The notes under the pieces were generated by a model. It worked only from the letters and a program-made list of their open reading frames with translations. It ran no database searches and was not told the DNA's origin. 64,000 nucleotides of DNA. Origin: Limnohabitans sp. T6-20 (GTDB lineage: Bacteria; Pseudomonadota; Gammaproteobacteria; Burkholderiales; Burkholderiaceae_C). Both the position numbers and the translations under genes were made by a program. Of the stretch, positions 36,170 through 49,537 are shown one piece after another (the first letter of the stretch is position 1; each line of letters starts with the position of its first letter). Where the stretch lies: the NCBI RefSeq assembly GCF_003063505.1, contig NZ_NERW01000003.1, positions 248,001 to 312,000 on the forward strand. Reading direction: 5' to 3'.

Positions 36170-36605
36170 GGAGATTCAATCGAGAAATTGGTGTCGTCTT
36201 GCTCGGGTGGGGTTCATGCCCGATTGCAAGATTTCAAGCTGATGAAGCCTGCCAATTGGTTAAATTAACAAGACTCATGAATACTTCTCGATTTTATCGC
36301 ATTTATGTATTGAAGTTCACTTTTTTCAACTTAAACTGCTAAAACATAAGAACAAAACGCCAACAAATCGATAAATACAATTAAAACGATAATTACAATG
36401 CTGTTTTGTTTTTTATTTGAAAGCCAGACGCCAGCCTGACCATAGAGATGAGGCCTTTAAGCAACAAAAAAGGGGGAGGGATCGCCAGCCGTGCTGTGCG
36501 GCCAAGAAATAGACGTGTTCCAAAGCTCACCAAGAACCCCGGTTCATTGCGAACGCTGGGGCATGAAGCGTCTTTGTTGGCGTCAGAAAACGCCAGAATG
36601 AAAGA
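36170..36605. other. AT-rich intergenic leader upstream of the giant adhesin gene
   Basis: 436 bp between coaBC and the adhesin start. Bases about 36264-36435 are markedly A/T-rich (runs such as ttttttcaac, aaaacgataatt, ttttgttttttattt) against a GC-rich background. No gene is visible. A small hairpin (tggcgt / acgcca, 36578-36595) lies just after coaBC but lacks a T-run. AT-rich leaders of large surface genes are often bound by H-NS-type silencers; that is inference here. Confidence 0.6.
36302..36329 (-). promoter_or_regulatory. candidate promoter of the giant adhesin gene
   Basis: On the minus strand TTGAAA (36329-36324) is followed after 16 bp by CATAAA (36307-36302), about 130 nt upstream of the ATG. 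Other A/T-rich hexamers nearby could serve as well, so the exact site is uncertain. Confidence 0.3.
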
Positions 36606-39803
<3,198 letters not shown>

Positions 39804-39830
39804 CCCTGGGCGCTTCACAGGAGCCACACC

Positions 39831-40685
39831 ATGAAACTCTGCGGATTTGACGTTGGCCTGAATCAACCCTTCTTTTTGATTGCGGGCACCTGCTCCATCG
39901 AAGGTCTGGAGATGTCCATCGAGGTGGCGGGTCGCCTCAAAGAAGCCTGCACGGCACTGGGCATCCCGCTGATTTACAAAGGCTCGTTCGACAAAGCCAA
40001 CCGCTCCTCGGGCAGCACCCAGCGCGGTGTGGGCATCGATGCGGGCCTGAAAATTTTGGATGAAGTGCGCCGCCAGATTGGCGTGCCCATCCTCACCGAT
40101 GTGCACGACGAGTCGCAGGTCAAGACCGTGGCCAGCGTGGTCGATGTGTTGCAGACCCCCGCTTTTTTATGTCGCCAGACCGATTTCATCCGCGCCGTGG
40201 CCCAGTCGGGCAAGCCGGTGAACATCAAGAAGGGCCAATTTTTGGCGCCTTGGGACATGAAGAACGTCATCGACAAGGCCCGCAGCGCTGCACGCGAAGC
40301 CGGTCTGCCCGAAGACAACTTTTTGGCCTGCGAGCGCGGTGTGAGCTTTGGCTACAACAACCTCGTGGCCGACATGACCAGCCTGGCCGAGATGCGCAAA
40401 ACCGGCGCCCCGGTGGTGTTCGATGTGACCCATTCGGTGCAAAAGCCAGGTGGCCAAGGCACCAGCAGCGGCGGCGCCCGCGAGATGGTGCCCGTGCTGG
40501 CGCGCGCTGGTGTGGCCGTGGGCGTGGCCGGCCTTTTCATGGAAACCCACCCCAAGCCCGCCGAAGCCTGGTCGGACGGCCCCAACGCCGTGCCGCTGGG
40601 CCAGATGAAGGCCTTGCTGGAGACCTTGGTTCAGCTCGATTCCGTCACCAAAAAGAACCCCTTTTTAGAGGACAACTTCGCATGA
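39831..40685 (+). CDS. kdsA: 3-deoxy-D-manno-octulosonate 8-phosphate synthase
   Basis: 284 residues, exactly the usual KdsA length. Condenses phosphoenolpyruvate with arabinose 5-phosphate in the Kdo branch of lipopolysaccharide synthesis. Motifs include [49 protein letters not shown] and [13 protein letters not shown]. Residue 21 is Cys in AGTCSIEG, the position of the metal-binding Cys of class II (metal-dependent) enzymes; E. coli has Asn there. A good AGGAG lies 8 bp before the ATG. The stop overlaps the next start as ATGA. Confidence 0.96.
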   Translation: MKLCGFDVGLNQPFFLIAGTCSIEGLEMSIEVAGRLKEACTALGIPLIYKGSFDKANRSSGSTQRGVGIDAGLKILDEVRRQIGVPILTDVHDESQVKTVASVVDVLQTPAFLCRQTDFIRAVAQSGKPVNIKKGQFLAPWDMKNVIDKARSAAREAGLPEDNFLACERGVSFGYNNLVADMTSLAEMRKTGAPVVFDVTHSVQKPGGQGTSSGGAREMVPVLARAGVAVGVAGLFMETHPKPAEAWSDGPNAVPLGQMKALLETLVQLDSVTKKNPFLEDNFA

Positions 40686-40969
40686 GCGGCTATATCATCG
40701 CCCACGTTCAGGTGAGCAACCCTGTTCAGTACGAAGAGTACAAAAAGTGGTCCACCGCAGCCATGCAGGTTACAGGCGCTGAAGTCTGTACGCGTGGCGG
40801 CAAGGTGGAAGTGCTGGAGGGCGACTGGGCCCCGGAACGGATCGTGATTTTGAAGTTCCTGACTTTCGATGCCGCCAAGGCTTTTTACGACACCCCCGAA
40901 TACCGCAAAGCCCGTGAAGCTCGCGAAGGTGCGGCCATCATGCGCATGGTGGCTGTCGAAGGCGTTTGA
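40682..40969 (+). CDS. DUF1330 family protein
   Basis: 95 residues, ferredoxin-like alpha/beta fold expected. It starts [20 protein letters not shown] and contains [16 protein letters not shown] and the [15 protein letters not shown] helix, all typical of DUF1330. Its biochemical role is unknown. It overlaps kdsA by 4 nt, so it is translationally coupled, and is followed 50 bp later by eno. Confidence 0.9.
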   Translation: MSGYIIAHVQVSNPVQYEEYKKWSTAAMQVTGAEVCTRGGKVEVLEGDWAPERIVILKFLTFDAAKAFYDTPEYRKAREAREGAAIMRMVAVEGV

Positions 40970-41007
40970 CCCGCTGGCTTTGAAAACACGTTTTATTTTT
41001 AAATTGA

Positions 41008-42306
<1,299 letters not shown>

Positions 42307-42311
42307 ACGCC

Positions 42312-42587
42312 ATGGGCAACCGCCTCGTTCCGATCGTGCTGATCGCCTTGCTGGCGATCGTGCAGGCCCAACTCTGGTTTGGTCGGGGCGGTGTGCCTAC
42401 CGTTGCAGAGCTGGAGCGGGAGCTTCAGCAGCAAAAAGTGGCCAATGAAGAGGCTCGCCGCAAAATCGAACAACTCAGTGCCGAGGTCAACGACCTCAAG
42501 GAAGGTCTGAACATGGTCGAAGAGCGGGCACGCAATGAGTTGGGCATGGTCAAACCCAACGAAATACTGGTTCAAATCGCCAAATGA
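42312..42587 (+). CDS. ftsB: cell division protein FtsB
   Basis: 91 residues. A short cytoplasmic N-terminus, one membrane helix (LVPIVLIALLAIVQAQLWF), then a periplasmic coiled coil (about residues 30-70, rich in Glu, Leu and Gln) and a RNELGMVKPNE tail. This is the layout of the FtsB divisome subunit that pairs with FtsL and FtsQ. The eno-ftsB order is widely conserved. It starts 6 bp after the eno stop and overlaps the next gene by 4 nt. Confidence 0.93.
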   Translation: MGNRLVPIVLIALLAIVQAQLWFGRGGVPTVAELERELQQQKVANEEARRKIEQLSAEVNDLKEGLNMVEERARNELGMVKPNEILVQIAK

Positions 42588-43156
42588 TGTCCCCAACCGA
42601 GATCGCCGGCTTCGTGCTGGCCTTGGTGATGGTGGTCTGCAGCATCAAAGAGCTGCACTGGAGCTGGCCCTTGGCCATCATTAGCTCCGTCCTTTACTTT
42701 TTTGTGTTCAAAGACAGCCTGCTTTACGGCGAGGCCGGTTTGCAACTCGTCTTTGCGGCCCTGGCTTTTTGGGGCTGGTGGCAATGGCTGCGCAAAGGCG
42801 ATGATGCGCAGCCCGCACTCGCCATCCAGCGCTTGTCGGCGCGCGGCTGGACCGTGGTGTTGGTGGCCAGCGCCGTTCTGTGGCCCGCATTGGCCTTGCT
42901 TTTGCAACACTTCACCGACAGCGATGTGGCCTGGTGGGATGCCCTGCCCACGGCCCTGAGCCTGGTTGGTCAAGCCTTGCTGGGCCGAAAATACATCGAA
43001 AACTGGCTCGTTTGGCTGGTGGTCAACACCCTAAGCGTGGCCTTGTTCGCATACAAAGGCCTGTGGCTGACCTGCGTGCTGTATGCGATGTTCACCCTCA
43101 TGAGCATCTGGGGTTGGCGCGCCTGGCGTTGCAGCTTGCCCAACAAACCGGCATGA
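42584..43156 (+). CDS. pnuC: nicotinamide riboside transporter PnuC
   Basis: 190 residues, about seven hydrophobic segments. Carries the PnuC hallmarks ELHWSWPLAIISSVLYFFVF, the WGWWQW motif and YIENWLVWLVVNTLSVALF. It moves nicotinamide riboside across the inner membrane, driven by intracellular phosphorylation. The next gene (4-nt overlap) is the matching kinase, which makes the substrate assignment firmer than family membership alone. Confidence 0.92.
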   Translation: MMSPTEIAGFVLALVMVVCSIKELHWSWPLAIISSVLYFFVFKDSLLYGEAGLQLVFAALAFWGWWQWLRKGDDAQPALAIQRLSARGWTVVLVASAVLWPALALLLQHFTDSDVAWWDALPTALSLVGQALLGRKYIENWLVWLVVNTLSVALFAYKGLWLTCVLYAMFTLMSIWGWRAWRCSLPNKPA

Positions 43157-43815
43157 ACGGCATTCGGCGCATTGCCATCCTGGGAGCAGAAAGCACCGGC
43201 AAATCCTGGCTGACGCAAGCCTTGGCCGGTGTGATTCAGATGCGTGGACAGGCCGTGAGCACGGTGGATGAAGTGTTGCGCACCTGGTGCGACCGCGAAG
43301 GCCGCACGCCGCAGCCGCACGAACAAATGGGCATTGCCCAAGCGCAAGCCCAAGCCGCAACACAAATCACCCAAGGTTGGGTCATCTCGGACACCACCCC
43401 CATCATGACGGCGGTTTACAGCCACATGCTGTTTGACGACGAGAGCCTGTACCCCATGGCGCTGGCTCACCAAGCGCTGTACGACACCACTTTGATCACG
43501 GGCCTCGATTTGGCCTGGGTTGCAGACGGCTTGCAGCGCGATGGACCCCATGTGCGCGGACCGGTGGACACGCTGGTACGCCAGGCACTCGACCGGGCGG
43601 GCATCGCCTACCGCGTGGTGTACGGACAAGGGCACCAACGCCTGAACAATGCGCTGCTGGCCCTGGGCTTGTCAGGCGAGGACGAGAGCGCCCGCGTGAC
43701 CCGAGAAAACGCCCAATTCGCGATCAACGATGGCCGCACCGTCTGGCAATGCAACGAATGCAGCGACCCGGACTGCGAACACAAGCTGTTCACTGGGCTG
43801 CTGGCCAAGCGGTAG
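43153..43815 (+). CDS. NadR-like ribosylnicotinamide kinase (stand-alone)
   Basis: 220 residues. P-loop AILGAESTGKSWLTQALAG at the N-terminus, then a Walker-B-like VISDTTPIMTAVYSH, YDTTLITGLDLAW, and RGPVDTLVRQALDRAG, which match the C-terminal kinase domain of NadR. The adenylyltransferase and helix-turn-helix domains of full NadR are absent, so only NR to NMN phosphorylation is expected. An unusual tail, WQCNECSDPDCEHKLF, has four Cys and one His and may bind a metal. Coupled to pnuC by an ATGA overlap. Confidence 0.87.
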   Translation: MNGIRRIAILGAESTGKSWLTQALAGVIQMRGQAVSTVDEVLRTWCDREGRTPQPHEQMGIAQAQAQAATQITQGWVISDTTPIMTAVYSHMLFDDESLYPMALAHQALYDTTLITGLDLAWVADGLQRDGPHVRGPVDTLVRQALDRAGIAYRVVYGQGHQRLNNALLALGLSGEDESARVTRENAQFAINDGRTVWQCNECSDPDCEHKLFTGLLAKR

Positions 43816-43958
43816 TTGCCAATATTCGCGAGCAGGGGCTCGCTCCCACAAAATGAATGGCGACCTTTAAGAAGGCCGCCCCTGAGGCCGAATGTGCGCT
43901 GTGGCGGCGCATGCATTTGCGAGCAGGGGCTCGCATCTGCCAGGATGCCCAGTTCACC
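43816..43958. repeat. REP-like cluster between the NR kinase and hslO
   Basis: Three units in the gap between two convergent genes: 43824-43850 (reverse, stem GCGAGC/GCTCGC), about 43872-43894 (forward, GGCCGC-CCCT-GAGGCC, partly decayed) and 43913-43936 (reverse, GCGAGC/GCTCGC). They may act as the shared terminator region of both operons. Confidence 0.75.
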
Positions 43959-44945
43959 TCAGTGAACCGCACCGCCCGACAAATCAGCGGGCAAACCGGT
44001 GAACAGGCCTGCTGCATCCACCGGGTCGAAGCGGTATTGCGCACCGCAAAAGTCGCAGCCCACTTCCACCTGGCCTTGCTCGGCGATGATGCCCTCGACC
44101 TCTTCGGTGCCCAGGCTGCGAATCATGTTGCCCACGCGCTCGCGGTTGCAACGGCACGCAAAGCGCGGGCCGGCCTCGCCGATGAAGGGCTCAAACCGGG
44201 CCAGCGGCTCTTCCCAATACAAACGGTGAAGAATGGTTTCGGCGTCCAGCGAGAGCAACTCTTCGCGCTTGAGGCTTTTGGTCAGGATCGAGATGCGGCT
44301 GAAGTCTTCGCTCTGGCCCAACACCGATTCGCGCATGAGTGAATCAGTCTTGCCGGCCAGATTGCCCTCGCCTTCGATGGGCAAACGCTGGATGAGCAAA
44401 CCCGCCGCCACCTTGTCGTCGGCAGCCAGCACCAGCACCGTGTCGAGCTGCTCGGACTGCAGCATGTAGTGCTCCAGCACTTCGCTGATGTTCTCCAGCT
44501 TTTCACCCCGGTCACCAAACAGCGGCACCACGCCCTGGTAGGGCTGCTGACCGGGCAGGCGGTCTTGCGGGTCGAGCGTGATCGCGCAGCGACCTTCGTT
44601 GTTCACGTTGACCATCTGGCTCAGGGTGGCGTCTGCCGCCACTTCGCCCACCTGGGTGCAAGTGGCGCGCAGGCTCAGGTCGGGTTGCACCTCGACCACG
44701 CCCAACTTCACAGGGCCATCGCCAAAAATCTGCAGCACCAAAGCGCCGTTGAACTTGATGTTGCCCTGCATGAGCACGCCCGCAGCGGCCATCTCGCCGA
44801 GCAACTGACGCACCGGCGCGGGGTAGGCACCGGTTTCGGAGTTGGCGGCGCGACGCGCCAGGATGTCTTGCCAGGCATCGGTCAGGCGCACCAGCATGCC
44901 GCGCACCGGCAGGCCTTCGAAAATGAATTTATGGAGTTCGGACAA
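43959..44945 (-). CDS. hslO: redox-regulated chaperone Hsp33
   Basis: 328 residues. A cytosolic holdase activated by oxidation. The N-terminal domain starts with LHKFIFEGLPVRGMLVRL and contains GNIKFNGALVLQIFGDGP. The C-terminal redox switch holds the four zinc-binding cysteines as CRC (264/266) and CDFC (297/300), in the usual CXC...CXXC order. It lies 66 bp downstream of yrdA on the same strand and may be co-transcribed with it. Confidence 0.96.
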   Translation of the reverse strand: MSELHKFIFEGLPVRGMLVRLTDAWQDILARRAANSETGAYPAPVRQLLGEMAAAGVLMQGNIKFNGALVLQIFGDGPVKLGVVEVQPDLSLRATCTQVGEVAADATLSQMVNVNNEGRCAITLDPQDRLPGQQPYQGVVPLFGDRGEKLENISEVLEHYMLQSEQLDTVLVLAADDKVAAGLLIQRLPIEGEGNLAGKTDSLMRESVLGQSEDFSRISILTKSLKREELLSLDAETILHRLYWEEPLARFEPFIGEAGPRFACRCNRERVGNMIRSLGTEEVEGIIAEQGQVEVGCDFCGAQYRFDPVDAAGLFTGLPADLSGGAVH

Positions 44946-45011
44946 AGTTCAATCAACAGCCTCTAGGGGCCGATCCTCAAAAGTTAAATGTTGGCATGCA
45001 TGAAAAACGGC

Positions 45012-45536
45012 TTAGCCAATTTTCTTCAAGCCTGCTTTGAATCGGTGGGCGTTTTCCACGTAGTGGCGGGCGCTTTGGCGCAAGCCTTCGATTTGCTCGG
45101 GGCTCAATTCGCGCACCACCTTGGCGGGGGTGCCCATGATCATGGAGCCATCGGGAAATTCCTTGCCCTCGGTCACCAAAGAGCCGGCACCCACCAGGCA
45201 GTTCTTGCCAATCTTCGCACCGTTGAGCACCACCGCGCCAATGCCGATCAGCGACTCGTCGCCAATGGTGCAGCCGTGCAGCATGACCATGTGGCCCACC
45301 GTCACGTTTTTGCCCACCTTGAGGGGTTTGCCGTGGTCGGCGTGCATCACGCTGCCATCCTGGATGTTGCTGCCTTCACCAATTTCGATGGTTTCGGTGT
45401 CGCCACGCACGGTGACCCCAAACCACACACTGGCGTCGGCCGCGATCTTGACCGCGCCCATGACCTGCGCAGAGTCGGCCACCCAAGCGCTGTCGGCCAC
45501 TTCGGGGATGTGAGAATCGAGTTGGTAAATCGCCAT
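45012..45536 (-). CDS. yrdA: gamma-carbonic-anhydrase-like hexapeptide protein
   Basis: 174 residues. Left-handed beta-helix with hexapeptide repeats ([18 protein letters not shown] onward). The metal-site histidines are in [11 protein letters not shown] and [10 protein letters not shown], matching the YrdA/CaiE/PaaY branch. Whether it hydrates CO2 or has another role is not decided by sequence. ATG start with GGAGACC just before it. Confidence 0.92.
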   Translation of the reverse strand: MAIYQLDSHIPEVADSAWVADSAQVMGAVKIAADASVWFGVTVRGDTETIEIGEGSNIQDGSVMHADHGKPLKVGKNVTVGHMVMLHGCTIGDESLIGIGAVVLNGAKIGKNCLVGAGSLVTEGKEFPDGSMIMGTPAKVVRELSPEQIEGLRQSARHYVENAHRFKAGLKKIG

Positions 45537-45644
45537 GGGGTCTCCTGGATGTTGCCGGATCGGGGAAACCTACAATTGTAGGGAGGCTGGCGGTCTGCCC
45601 AAGGCCCCTGCTGCCATTTCCTGATTTCAAGCCCTTTTCTTGCT
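45537..45644. promoter_or_regulatory. divergent promoter region (yrdA / DUF455)
   Basis: 108 bp between two divergent starts, so it must hold both promoters. Contains the small palindrome cctacaattgtagg (45570-45583). No clear hexamers could be fixed. Confidence 0.4.
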
Positions 45645-46427
45645 GTGACCACTTTGTCTTTGCGCGCCGCTGCCCTGATCCCTTGGGGCCAAACCGACCC
45701 TGTGCTGAAAGCCCAGGCCACTTTGGCCTTGGACCTGAGCTTGCCCGTGCACGCCGACGAAACCCTGCAAGCGCACAGCGCAGGCCCCGGCCGTGCGGCC
45801 CGCCCCGAGCTGGTGCCCCACACACAACTCAAAGCCAAGTCGATGGCCACGCCTGAAGGCCGCGCCATGCTGGTGCATTCGATTGCCCACATCGAACTCA
45901 ACGCCATCGACCTGGCTCTGGACGTGGTGTGGCGCTTTGCGGGCATGCCCGAGGCGTTCTACACCGACTGGGTGCGCATCGCACAAGAAGAGGCCAAACA
46001 CTTCACCCTGCTGCGCGAGCACTTGGTGAGCATGGGCTTTGACTACGGCGACTTTCCGGCCCACAACACCTTGTGGGACATGGCCGAGCGCACCCAGGGC
46101 GACTTGCTGGCCCGCATCGGCATCGTGCCGCGCACCATGGAGGCCCGGGGCCTCGACGCCTCGCCGGGCGTGAAAAACAAACTGGTCAGCGTGGGCGACC
46201 ACCGGGCGGGCGAGATCCTGGACATCATCCTGGAAGAAGAAATCGGCCATGTGGCCGCTGGCAACCGCTGGTACCGCCACCTGTGCACGCAGCGCGGGCT
46301 GGACCCTGTCCGCACCTATGCCGAGTTGATTGCGCAATACGACGCGCCCAAATTGCGCCCACCGTTCAACATGGCGGCGCGGCGGTTGGCGGGGTTTGAA
46401 GAAGCGGAGCTGGCGGCGCTGAGCTGA
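45645..46427 (+). CDS. DUF455 ferritin-like protein
   Basis: 260 residues, starting at GTG. A four-helix ferritin-like domain carries the metal ligands in HSIAHIELNAIDLALDVVW, then AQEEAKHFTLLREHL, and EILDIILEEEIGHVAAGNRWY. These Glu and His positions give a di-iron centre in this family (COG2833). The substrate is unknown. Divergent from yrdA. Confidence 0.88.
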   Translation: MTTLSLRAAALIPWGQTDPVLKAQATLALDLSLPVHADETLQAHSAGPGRAARPELVPHTQLKAKSMATPEGRAMLVHSIAHIELNAIDLALDVVWRFAGMPEAFYTDWVRIAQEEAKHFTLLREHLVSMGFDYGDFPAHNTLWDMAERTQGDLLARIGIVPRTMEARGLDASPGVKNKLVSVGDHRAGEILDIILEEEIGHVAAGNRWYRHLCTQRGLDPVRTYAELIAQYDAPKLRPPFNMAARRLAGFEEAELAALS

Positions 46428-46440
46428 ATGCGTGCCCGCT

Positions 46441-46559
46441 TGTGGGAGCGAGCCCCTGCTCGCGAATGCTGGCTGAGCCACTGCACAGATTCGGCCGCAG
46501 GGGCAGCCTCCCACAAGAACATGGACTGCACATTTGGCTGCAGGGGCAAGTTCTCACAG
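46441..46559. repeat. REP-like triplet downstream of xerD
   Basis: Units: 46441-46468 forward (GCGAGC-CCCT-GCTCGC), 46489-46516 reverse (GGCTGC-CCCT-GCGGCC, one G-T wobble) and 46531-46559 reverse (degenerate). Sits in the gap between the convergent DUF455 gene and xerD. Confidence 0.8.
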
Positions 46560-46573
46560 AGAAAGTCCTCGCA

Positions 46574-47482
46574 TCAGCCCCTGGGGTGGTGCTGCGCATG
46601 CAGCGTCTTGAGCCGCTCGCGCGCCACATGGGTGTAGATGGTGGTGGTGGAGATGTCGGCATGGCCCAGCAGCATTTGCACGGCACGCAAATTAGCCCCG
46701 TGGTTCAGCAAATGCGTGGCAAAGGCATGCCGCAAGGTGTGCGGCGACAAGGGTGCGGTGATGCCCGCTTCCATGGCATAGCGCTTGACCAGGTTCCAGA
46801 ACATGACGCGTGACATGCCGGTGCCGGGCTTAGGGCCGCTGCTGGTGACAAACAGGTCTTCGGTCTGGCGCTGGCCCAGCAAGGCAGGCCTGGCACGGCC
46901 CAGGTAGCGCTGCAGCCATTCACGGGCTTCTTCGCCAAAGGGCACCAGGCGTTCTTTGCTGCCCTTGCCCATGATGCGCAGCACCCCTTCGTTGAGCGAG
47001 ACATGCAGGGTTTTGAGCGTCACCAGTTCGCTCACGCGCAGGCCACTGGCGTACATCAGCTCCAGCATGGCGCGGTCGCGCAAGCCCAAATCGGTGTCCG
47101 CATCCGGGGCGCTCAGCAGCGCATCCACCTGCGCCTCACCCAGGGTTTTGGGCACGCGCAGTGCCTGTTTGGCGGCCAGCATGCGCAGTGTGGGATCGGC
47201 TTGCACCAAACGTTCGCGCAGCGCCCAGCGAAAGTACCGTTTGAAAACCGTGAGCCGCCGGTTGGCCGAGGTGGCCTTGGTCTGACCGTGGCGCTCGGCA
47301 AAATAAGCCTGCAGGTGGTGTTCTTGCGCGGCATCCAGCGCCAGCCTGTGCGTCAAGAACAGCCAGGTGGCAAACAAGCCCAGATCCCGGCGGTAGGCCG
47401 CCAAGGTGTTGGCGGCCAAGCCGTCTTCCAGCCAGAGGGCCTCGACAAAACGGTCGACAGACGTCTGGCTGGCCTCGTGCAT
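46574..47482 (-). CDS. xerD: tyrosine recombinase XerD
   Basis: 302 residues. Resolves chromosome dimers at dif together with XerC. The N-terminal SAM-like domain (VDRFVEALWLEDGLAANTL...) is followed by the catalytic domain with Arg in YASGLRVSEL, the Lys region MGKGSKERLVPFG, HTLRHAFATHLL, GHADISTTTIYTH and the Tyr nucleophile within IYTHV. The start ATG overlaps the stop of the upstream Bug gene by one base (TGATG), suggesting coupled translation. Confidence 0.96.
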   Translation of the reverse strand: MHEASQTSVDRFVEALWLEDGLAANTLAAYRRDLGLFATWLFLTHRLALDAAQEHHLQAYFAERHGQTKATSANRRLTVFKRYFRWALRERLVQADPTLRMLAAKQALRVPKTLGEAQVDALLSAPDADTDLGLRDRAMLELMYASGLRVSELVTLKTLHVSLNEGVLRIMGKGSKERLVPFGEEAREWLQRYLGRARPALLGQRQTEDLFVTSSGPKPGTGMSRVMFWNLVKRYAMEAGITAPLSPHTLRHAFATHLLNHGANLRAVQMLLGHADISTTTIYTHVARERLKTLHAQHHPRG

Positions 47483-48456
47483 CAGTCGAGCTTGAGCTTT
47501 TGCTGATCCACCACCTTTTTGTAGACCTCGAACTCGGCCTTCATCTGGGCCGCGAACTCTTCAGGCGTGTTGGCCACGATCAAAGAACCGGTGTCTTGAA
47601 TGCGTTTGACCACCATCGGGTCTTGCAGGGCTTTTTTGACGCCTGCGCTGACTTTTTCAACCACTTCTTTGGGCAGGTTTTTGGGCCCGTAGATGCCGTA
47701 ATAAGCCATGCGGTTGACTGGCTCGAGCCCGACTTCCTTGAAAGTGGGCACGTTGGGCAATTGCGGCAGGCGCTGGGGCGCGGCCACCACAATCGGAATC
47801 AGCTTGCCGGTCTGGATGAACGGCATGGCGGATGGCATGTTGTCAAAAATGATCGGCACCTGGCCGGCCACCGTGTCGTTCAAGGCCGGGCCTGCACCAC
47901 GGTAAGGGATGTGGGTGATGAACACGCCCGCTAAGCTCTTCCACAGCTCGGTTTGCAGGTGGCCAATACCGCCCGTACCCGAAGAAGAATAAGAATATTT
48001 GCCCGGATTTTTCTTCAGCTCGGCAATGAAGCCTTTGTAATCCTTGGCCGGAAAGCTGGGGTGCACTGCAATCACATTGGGGGTGGCTGCAATGTTGATG
48101 ATCGGGGTGAAATCGGTGGTGGGGTTGTAGGGGATCTTGGTGTTGATCGCCGGATTGGCGGCGGTGGTCGACACCGTGGCCATGCCCAAGTTGTAACCAT
48201 CAGGCAGCGCGCGAGCGGTTTCGGTGGCACCCACCACGCCGCCGCCGCCCGCCTTGTTTTCAACGATCACGTTTTGGCCCAGTGCCTTGCCCAAAGACTC
48301 GGAAATGACACGCGCCACGATGTCGGTCGTGCCACCCGGGGCAAAAGGCACTTGCAACTTGATGGGCTTGTTGGGGTAGGCCTGCGCCCAGACCGAACCA
48401 CTGGCCAAAACAGTTGCAGCCAGACCGGCCACCGAAATCAAATCACGACGCTTCAT
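47482..48456 (-). CDS. Bug/TctC family periplasmic solute-binding protein
   Basis: 324 residues. Begins MKRRDLISVAGLAATVLA with a signal peptide cut after about AQA (residue 26). The Bug fold shows in YPNKPIKLQVPFAPGGTTD, VVGATETARALPDGYNL and HIPYRGAGPALNDTVAGQV. The ligand is usually a carboxylate, but the exact one cannot be read. It is an orphan: no TctAB permease is nearby, which is common in Burkholderiales. AGGAG lies 7 nt before the ATG; an ATG 26 codons further upstream is less likely because it would precede the signal peptide. Confidence 0.92.
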   Translation of the reverse strand: MKRRDLISVAGLAATVLASGSVWAQAYPNKPIKLQVPFAPGGTTDIVARVISESLGKALGQNVIVENKAGGGGVVGATETARALPDGYNLGMATVSTTAANPAINTKIPYNPTTDFTPIINIAATPNVIAVHPSFPAKDYKGFIAELKKNPGKYSYSSSGTGGIGHLQTELWKSLAGVFITHIPYRGAGPALNDTVAGQVPIIFDNMPSAMPFIQTGKLIPIVVAAPQRLPQLPNVPTFKEVGLEPVNRMAYYGIYGPKNLPKEVVEKVSAGVKKALQDPMVVKRIQDTGSLIVANTPEEFAAQMKAEFEVYKKVVDQQKLKLD

Positions 48457-48605
48457 TCGAAAACTCCTGTAAAGAACAACCATCATAGGCAAGACCTTGG
48501 AATTTACCGCGGGGGAAAACCATAAAAGTATCAAAAAATCAGGTTTTAGGCCCCAAGGTGACAGCCGCCCCGGCTTGCACGGCAGCGGGCAGTTATCCTA
48601 GCCCG

Positions 48606-49511
48606 GTGAACTTTGCCCAACTCCTCTTCCCCGACTTTTCCCTGATTTTGTGCGGCTATCTGATTTGCCGATACACGGGCCTGAACCGCCCCGTTTGGCA
48701 ATCGGTCGAAAGTCTCGTCTATTTCTTTCTTTTTCCAGTGCTGCTGTTTCACTCGATTGTGAAAAGCCCCATTGACCTGAATGCCGCGTCCAGCCTCATC
48801 GGCGCAGGGCTGAGCCTGGGCGTGTGCGCCATCGCCCTGTCTTACAGCTTGCCTTACTGGCCCATCCTGGGCAAACGATTGGACAAGCGCGACCATGCGG
48901 CCAGTGCCCAGGTGGGGTTTCGCTTCAACTCCTTCATTGCGCTGGCCTTGGCCGAGCGGCTGGCTGGGCCCGAGGGCTTGCTGCTGATCTCGATGCTGAT
49001 TGGGGTGTGCGTGCCGCTGTTCAACATCGGCGCCGTCTGGCCCATGGCCCGGCACGCCAACACCGGTTTTTTGCGTGAACTGGTGCGCAACCCCTTGATC
49101 ATTGCCACGGGTTCGGGCTTGGTCGCGAACCTGCTGGGCTTTCGCATCCCTCAATGGCTGGACCCCAGCGTCAGCCGCATCGGCGCGGCTTCTTTGGCGC
49201 TGGGCCTCATGGCGGCAGGCGCGGGCATGCAACTGGGCACCTTGCGCCAAGGCAAGCTGCTGGGGCTGAGCGTGTTGACAGTCAAACACCTGCTGCTGCC
49301 CTTGGTGGCGCTGGGCATGGCGCGGCTTTTCCAGCTCAGCCCCGTGCAAACCACGGTGTTGTTGGCGTTTTCGGCACTGCCCACGGCATCGACGTGCTAT
49401 GTGCTGGCGGCGCGCATGGGCTACAACGGCCCCTATGTGGCCGGGCTGGTCACCCTGTCCACCTTGTCGGGCATGTGGAGTTTGCCCTTTGCGTTGGGCG
49501 TGCTGCGCTGA
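48606..49511 (+). CDS. AEC family permease (auxin-efflux-carrier fold)
   Basis: 301 residues from the GTG at 48606 (NFAQLLFPDFSLILCGYL). An ATG 16 codons upstream would add a poorly conserved-looking stretch. About ten membrane helices. Characteristic segments are ESLVYFFLFPVLLFHSIV in the first half and LLAFSALPTASTCYVLAAR near the end. Members export or import small organic acids; the substrate is unknown. Divergent from the Bug gene. Confidence 0.85.
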   Translation: MNFAQLLFPDFSLILCGYLICRYTGLNRPVWQSVESLVYFFLFPVLLFHSIVKSPIDLNAASSLIGAGLSLGVCAIALSYSLPYWPILGKRLDKRDHAASAQVGFRFNSFIALALAERLAGPEGLLLISMLIGVCVPLFNIGAVWPMARHANTGFLRELVRNPLIIATGSGLVANLLGFRIPQWLDPSVSRIGAASLALGLMAAGAGMQLGTLRQGKLLGLSVLTVKHLLLPLVALGMARLFQLSPVQTTVLLAFSALPTASTCYVLAARMGYNGPYVAGLVTLSTLSGMWSLPFALGVLR

Positions 49512-49537
49512 GCCCCCTCAAGCAACAAGCTTCCCCT

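Noticed and set aside
1-36169. Many long open frames on the plus strand (up to about 1,040 codons) and minus-strand frames such as 17097-18512
   Set aside because: They are shadows of the giant gene. Their products are repeats of low-complexity Gly/His/Arg or Ser/Pro strings, they begin and end inside single repeat arrays, and only the minus frame from 36169 gives recognisable domains.
36578-36595. Hairpin after coaBC as a terminator
   Set aside because: The stem is short and there is no T-run on the coaBC strand, so it was not called as a terminator.
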